A DNA stretch of 64,000 nucleotides from contig CM060466.1 in assembly GCA_030544235.1 (NCBI GenBank), positions 23,207,575 through 23,271,574 of the forward strand, read 5' to 3'. The DNA comes from Lepturacanthus savala. Taxonomy: Eukaryota; Chordata; Actinopteri; Scombriformes; Trichiuridae. Within the stretch, counting starts at the first letter, position 1. Each line of letters opens with the position of its first letter. Made by a program: the position numbers and the translations under genes. Below are positions 58,208-64,000 of the stretch, piece by piece. Under the pieces are notes generated by a model. It worked only from the letters and a program-made list of their open reading frames with translations. It was not told the origin of the DNA and made no database searches.

Positions 58208-61200
58208 TGACAGAGCAAATATAGTTAGAATATTGTAAAAAATAAAACTAAAAACAAGAATTGACCCAAATCAAGGAAAAAAGTTAAAGAATCTAAATCT
58301 GCAATGTAATGTTCAATGATTAATCAGATAAGATCAAATATTTGTCCATAAAATCAGAAAATACACTGAGGATCATTACAGAACATGAAGAATATATACT
58401 GTTAGATATTTTAGGACCCAGTTAAATAATCACACAACAGCTCGAACATTAATATCAAAATAGTGGTTAGTTTCAGCCCTACTACTATTATATTAAACTA
58501 TTTTTTATTATATTGATAATATGGGTATTGATATTATATATTGATGCTGTAACAGTAACATCCTGTTTTACTATAGATAAAAATACTTTATTTATTGTTG
58601 CAGCTGAGCTTTTCTCATGTGATATGTGAACAAAAGTCAATGCTGAACATGTATCAGGGGGTTTAGGATTTTAAGGTTAATGTGTTGATGCTGAAATGGA
58701 ATGAATTCAGAAACATCTAAGCAGAAAGACATGAGCAAACACCACACACACAGCAACATATCACTAATATTTGTGAGTGCACTGATTTTTGAACTCATCC
58801 GTGACCAGGGTTTGCTCAAATGTGCGCACATACACGCCAGGAGGGAAAGTGCGGTAGAGTGAAGATCATCATGGTCTCCCAGTTAAACTGATCATGGAAA
58901 TTGCATTTATTTCATTCACTCTCCACTCTCATCCACTTTCCTCTCTAGCTTTTACCCCATTGGCCTTTCTAATAACATCCCCTCCCCCTTTGTGCTTTTT
59001 CTCCTTCCTTTGAAGGCCTGTCAGCTACAAATGGAAGTGCTGGACATTGTGAGACACACTATTTTATCAATAATTAATCAATCCCTGGTCAACGGCTGTC
59101 ACAAATCTAGTTTCCGGCATGCGGTTTTACACCTTGTGGTAAAAGATGGTTTGTTTTATGTCTTAGGACTCTGGTTATCATACCATTTTAAAGGATAAGT
59201 TCACATTCCTTCAAGTTTGTCTTAAAGGAATACTCACATGATCATATGTCCTGTACATTGGAATGTTTTTTGTTTGCTAAAATCATTCCTCATGTTCATA
59301 CCAGCATTAAAAGTTCCCTTACCTAGATAGCTCCAATGTAAGTGAATGGGAGATGAAATCTACGGCCCTTTTCTCTGCAAAAAATATAGAATCTTAATAA
59401 TATAATAACATAATAACATAATAACACAAAGGGCGGATTTCGCACGAAAAGGAGTCTAACTTTGGAAGATGCTCACTTCTCTAACTCAGTCTGCTGAAGC
59501 CTCGTATTAACTTCATATAAACTGTGGAGAGTTTATGTGAAGTTATGATGATAGGAAGGAATATTTCAGTTCAGTTTGTAGAGGAGAAAATGCAACAACC
59601 AAAAAAAAAACAAAAAAAAAAAACAAAACTGTTTTGTGAACCTAAAAGAGATCAATGAAAATCCAAAGTTCAGTACAGTTTCATCATGAATCGTGCCACT
59701 CCTCTGGTTCTCCCTCAAGCTGCAGCCTGTGCTGATGTACTTCGCTGCTTCTCTTTGCTTCCTCTTATAATATTTTTCCTCCTCTTCTTCCTTCCGCTCT
59801 CATTCCAGCTCTTCCTCCAACCTCTCTGCTCTCTATTCTCTTGCACCACGTTTCCCTCTCGTTTCCCTCCCTCATTCTTCTCCCGTGCACCCTCTGTGTC
59901 TGTCTTCCCTCTCGTTGGCTCCCATCCCTCTCTCCTTACAGTGGATTACAGGTCAGCTTACAGCCTCGTCGATGCTAATCGGGTTAATCCAGACAGACGG
60001 CGATCATTGGGCTATCAGTAATTACACGTTGATATATTAGCTTACTCAAATATGTGTTCAATTGTGCATATTTTCGAACCACATCATCTCTTTGGTTGAA
60101 ACATATGGTTCTAACCACGGCACGATGCCCCTTTTGTTGTGCAAAACAAAGGCCCATCTGTCGTGAAAGTAAACACATCTTTATTTCTGGAATATGAGCT
60201 AATTTGTTGCAAATGTGATTAGAACAATTTTAATTATTTGTTTTTCTAATCATGTGCTGATTGATATTTTAGACTTAATTAAATAATGGATTTTGCCGTT
60301 TGGCAGCACATCAGGGCTTCACTGCAAAGCAGCACTGCTCAGACAGAACATGGAGGTCCAGGTTGCAAATAAAGAAAATCGACCACAACTGCAATCAAAG
60401 TGGATTATATCAAAGTGAATCTAAGGCCTTACCTTGTTTCTCTGAGGAAATGCTTTTCTTTTTTTTTCTTTCTGACCAGCCTCTTTGTCCGATCAGTTCA
60501 GCGGGTCTGAATTGATATGTGAAACACCACAATTGAACCATGGATGGACACTTAACAACCACATGCAGTGGGTCAAAAGAAAAAAAAACATTAGCTGCAT
60601 TGACCGTATTAAAACAGAGGAAAGTCAAACGTACACAGATATCAGGTTTATAATGTCCTGTCAGCAGACAGGGAAGAGGTTTGGATTGCATCAGAACAAA
60701 AGGTTATGCTGAGCTTTTCAACAATCCTCGAAATGAGAAACGATAGCTATGCTTTTTATTTAGAGGTGCATGCATGCGTGTGTGTTTTTTTCCAGTCAGT
60801 CTCTCCGGCTTTCGCACCAACAGGCAAAGAAGTCGGATCACGTACGTGCCTGCCTGAGGGTGTGAAGAGCTCCATTAGTAGGTGATTGAGTTAGGACGCG
60901 TGCGCATGCGTCACTAAAGGAGACGGAGAGGAGAGAGGAAAAGGTGACAGAGAAGGAGAGGGAATGTTTTTCATTACGTAATCTAATCTAAGTGGCCATT
61001 TCTCTTGTATCAAACCTCTGTTGCCCTCCGCAAGACCACTGTCCTCATCTGTCTAAAAGCACCTAATGAGTCATGCTGTGGGTCCACACACACACACGCA
61101 CGCAGAAACACACACCAAGACGTAGTGAGTCAGCCCAGATCTGCTATAGACGCTCACCTCAATGATGAATAATGGAACAGGGAAAGGCATATAAACTACT

Positions 61201-62397
61201 CAAATGACATGTGAATTTAGTGGACAGTATGCATATGAATGATGCTGCAGGACACACACACTCACCCACAAACACACGCAGAAACATCGCCACGGAGCAT
61301 ATGGGCAGCTGGACTACAGGAGGCTGAACAGGTGTATTGTACTTTGACACCTGAAGGTGCAGGTTTCCTTTGTTTGAAAGCAGAATATTCAACAGAAGGC
61401 TCCCAGGTGGACACTAAACAGTAATGTTCAAAGGTGTGCTTTTATCATGTGTGACGCCTGTTTTGGTTAGATACTTGTAGCGTGATCAGATCTTAAAGTC
61501 GACCTAAAAAAGGGCGAAAAACATTTTGCTCTTCAAATATGAAACATGGCTTTGAGGCATCATTGTCTTCAAAAACATTTTTCTCCGGCACATGGTCCTC
61601 CTCCTCCTCCTCCCCCATGCCTCTGAGTCAAAGACCCACCAACTCCTCCCTCCACCCATCCCCGCTCCCCAAAGGGTGCTTGTCTCAGATTATTTCATCA
61701 TAATCCTGGCATCACCCTTCCCACAGAAAGCTGTCTATTTGCATAAGTACCTTGGAAAAATATCTCTGTTATCACTGTAACTTGACTGCTTATCTTCATT
61801 TTAAAAAGCAGGCCGTTGGCCTTTCTTTGCAAACACAATCAGAAATAACTGTGAAAAACATCCCGGGTCTGAACGGGTATCCATGAAAGTTATCGTACCC
61901 CACAGTTATTTCTCTGATATTCACATGATGAGAGAAAAGGCGAATATTTTATGGAAACTTATGCTGTAAAAACGAAACAGACAATAAAGATAAAAATAAA
62001 GAAAGGCAATTAAACTGATGTTCTGCTTCTTTTCTAGTTTGTTTAGCCTCATCTTGCCATCATGTGCTGAGAAAGGCATAAATAGCCATGGGGCATCGCA
62101 TTGATGTTAGAGATTTTAAAAAAATATATCAGAAAATATCAAAGCACAACGATCCCATTGTCTTCTCACACATTCCTCTGCAGCAACAGAAAAACCCATG
62201 ACCAAACACACATAATCGACACATGACCAAATACAAACATAATTAACACATAACCAAACACACACATTTAAACATGTAGTGGCATGAAGATAATTAAGAG
62301 GCTGGAAGCCCTCAAATGAATATCATTTCATCTCTGAAATCTCTTTGGTCCACTTAATTATGATGGGAGAGACAAATTTGATGATTTCTTGGATTTC

Positions 62398-62909
62398 TAC
62401 ACTACCATTCAGAAGTTTGGGCTCACTTAAAACGTTCCTTATTTTTGAAAGAAATGTGCTGTTTTTTTCAATGAAGATAACTTTAAACTAATCAGAAATA
62501 CACTCTATACATTGCTAATGTGTTAAATGACTATTCTAGCTGCAAATGTCTGGTTTTTGGTGCAATATCTACATAGGTGTATAGAGGCCCATTTCCAGCA
62601 ACTATCACTCCAGTGTTCTAATGGTACAATGTGTTTTCTCATTGCATCAGAAGGTTAATGGATGATTAGAAAACCCTTGTGTAATTATGTTAGAATAGCT
62701 GGAAACAGTTTAGCTGGTTAGAGAAGCTATAAAACTGATCTTCCTTTGATACAAAAGAATTGAAGGTAAAAAATTATTTCAAATTATTTCAAATACAAAT
62801 CACTATTTCTAAGCTCGTCAATGTCTTGACTATATTATCTATTCATTTTACAACTCACAGTGGTAAATAAAAGTGTGACTTTTCATGGTGAAGGTTGAAT
62901 AGCAGTGTA
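62398..62909. mobile_element. Tc1/mariner-type derivative (long form)
   Basis: The inverse orientation of the 1375 and 33921 copies. Left end tacactaccattcagaagt, right end (minus strand) 'tacactgctattcaacc' then 'ttcaccatgaaaag'. It keeps an extra internal block, 'gatgattagaaaacccttgtg' to 'gaagctataaaactgatctt', absent from the short forms. No transposase frame remains. Confidence 0.85.
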
Positions 62910-63739
62910 CATTTTACATAGATTAAAGTCTTATCAACCTCAAAGACATTTTACACACTTGTAGAACACCGTCTTCTTCACAATAAATCCAACAAGTCTT
63001 TCTATTGCAAGTCCTACAAACCTGGCAAGAAGTCAGTCTACAAGAAAATCTTAATTTAAGGAGCAGCATAACAATATTTTGACACTGCTATATTTTGGGC
63101 TGCTATATTTGGGGATTATGGCCTTTGGTTTTTCTAATATCAGCAACACGTGGGCGGTATTGAGGAGGCAGGAAGATAAAACAAATGCTTTTTGAGATGA
63201 TGGTGATTATGATGAATTTGAGGCTGTTGTTACAATGTCAGCAAGCATTTCTTTAATCTATCTGTATTTTTAAATGTTCACATGTGAATGCTGCTATAAG
63301 AATAATATGGTTCTGTACAGGTATTGGGGGTGGTTGTGATACCTGAGTCATATCCTGCTGGAAAAAAAGCTATGTTTGTGTAGACCACCACGTCATGATC
63401 GTGCATTAACTCCTTCTAGGATCTAAAGCTGATTATTTCAGTGAAAAAGTGAGAACATAACGATAATGTTGATGAGGGCAAACTGCTTCTGCAGCACGTC
63501 TCCTGCCAACAGAGAGAGCTGTTCTCATAAAAATTCATAACAATATTGTGTTATAGTGCCTTATTGAATAGGCTTTTTTGGTTTTGTATGTTATTCAGCA
63601 TTCTCATTATTACTATTTTCTATTTCTTTTTGTTTGTTTTTCTTAAAACAATTGCGTAAGAAAAGAGGTAAGATGGGGATGACTTAGACAGAATCGAACC
63701 ATGTTTTTTTTTTTTTCCCGGTAAGCAACTCATCACCTT

Positions 63740-64000
63740 GGCTGTTATCCAGCCAATGCGGGACAGAAAGGAGTGGCAGGGAGCCAGAGCAGGGAGGAGA
63801 GACGCTGCACTGTATCTTTAAGCTCCAGTGAAATCCATCAGGGGGAGTCACTGCCTCCAGGATCATTCTGTTTGTGCGCTCACTTGGTGGAGGGACCTGT
63901 TCTGGTTCTTATAGTGGATCGGGATCTGTTGAGGTCTTTTTTTTTTATTTGCTTGTTTTTTTAAGAACAGGATGTTTATTCCTGCACCTGCGGCAAATGG
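63740..64000 (+). promoter_or_regulatory. possible promoter or 5' exon at window edge
   Basis: A CCAAT-type box (ccagccaatgcgg, near 63750) precedes a moderately GC-rich, non-repetitive 150 bp (63760-63930), unlike the AT-rich flank. An ATG at 63972 opens a frame that runs off the window (MFIPAPAANG). Nothing identifies the gene and the poly(T) just before the ATG weakens the case. Confidence 0.2.

Larger units (their letters stand above)
54251..64000. other. right flank, intergenic and repeat-rich
   Basis: No coding exon was recognised in nearly 10 kb. Contents: (TG)n and poly(T) near 54.5-54.7 kb, two copies of the tRNA-headed SINE, a LINE remnant near 55.5 kb, and a long Tc1-type derivative at 62.4-62.9 kb. 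Stretches such as 59940-60290 and 61790-62100 are unrepetitive and rich in TAAT-type sites, which could be conserved regulatory DNA. In other vertebrates this side faces homeobox and receptor-kinase genes. A possible promoter lies at the very end. Confidence 0.5.

Noticed and set aside
59686..60021. 111-codon plus-strand ORF with a Leu/Phe-rich start like a signal peptide
   Set aside because: The hydrophobic part comes from a pyrimidine-rich low-complexity tract (ctcctcttcttcc type), and the rest matches nothing.

Overview
This window is nuclear DNA from a ray-finned fish, most likely a percomorph-type teleost. Its genes are split by GT-AG introns and encode vertebrate-specific proteins. One of them is the second osteocalcin isoform with a huge Ser/acidic propeptide, a teleost hallmark. 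The intergenic DNA holds tRNA-derived SINEs, Tc1-type deletion derivatives, LINE tails and long (TG)n runs typical of fish. There is no bacterial, viral or organellar gene content and no CRISPR array.

Layout, left to right: (1) 1-2238, repeats (LINE-like tail, SINE, Tc1 derivative) and no recognised exon. (2) 2239-7851 (+), erp27, six exons ending in an ER-retention KTEL; the signal-peptide exon was not found. (3) 7.9-14.35 kb, intergenic. (4) 14468-15591 (+), osteocalcin isoform 2 (four exons, 215 aa) behind a TATA box. (5) 15.6-19.9 kb, intergenic, with two SINEs and a very long (TG)n. (6) 19901-26687 (-), slc34a2, the NaPi-IIb sodium/phosphate cotransporter (13 coding exons, 654 aa). (7) 27-29.4 kb, a SINE and a 10-bp minisatellite. 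(8) 29503-33118 (+), ociad1 (8 exons, 238 aa). (9) 34566-35573 (-), an uninterrupted rhbdd2-like rhomboid gene with a His-rich tail. (10) 36900-39809 (+), chic2 (6 exons, 170 aa) from a CpG-rich promoter. (11) 40.3-46.7 kb, intergenic, including an L1 fragment split by a SINE. (12) 47271-53933 (-), fip1l1 (16 exons, 560 aa), with a LINE in intron 4. (13) 54-64 kb, intergenic and repeat-rich, with a possible promoter or 5' end of another gene at the right edge.

The genes are housekeeping and tissue-specific functions with no operon-like logic: ER folding (ERp27), bone mineral matrix (osteocalcin), phosphate uptake (NaPi-IIb), endosome/mitochondria (OCIAD1), membrane trafficking (RHBDD2, CHIC2) and mRNA 3'-end processing (FIP1). 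Osteocalcin and the phosphate transporter are both mineral-related and adjacent, but I infer no functional linkage. All exon boundaries were read by eye. For every spliced gene the splice phases close exactly, which strongly supports the models.

I found no convincing new biological system. The best leads are the intronless rhbdd2 with a repeat-born His tail, retroposition footprints (perfect 13- and 14-bp target-site duplications) of one SINE family including a SINE-in-L1 nest, mobile elements sitting within about 40 bp of splice acceptors, and a 10-bp minisatellite that is open in every frame.
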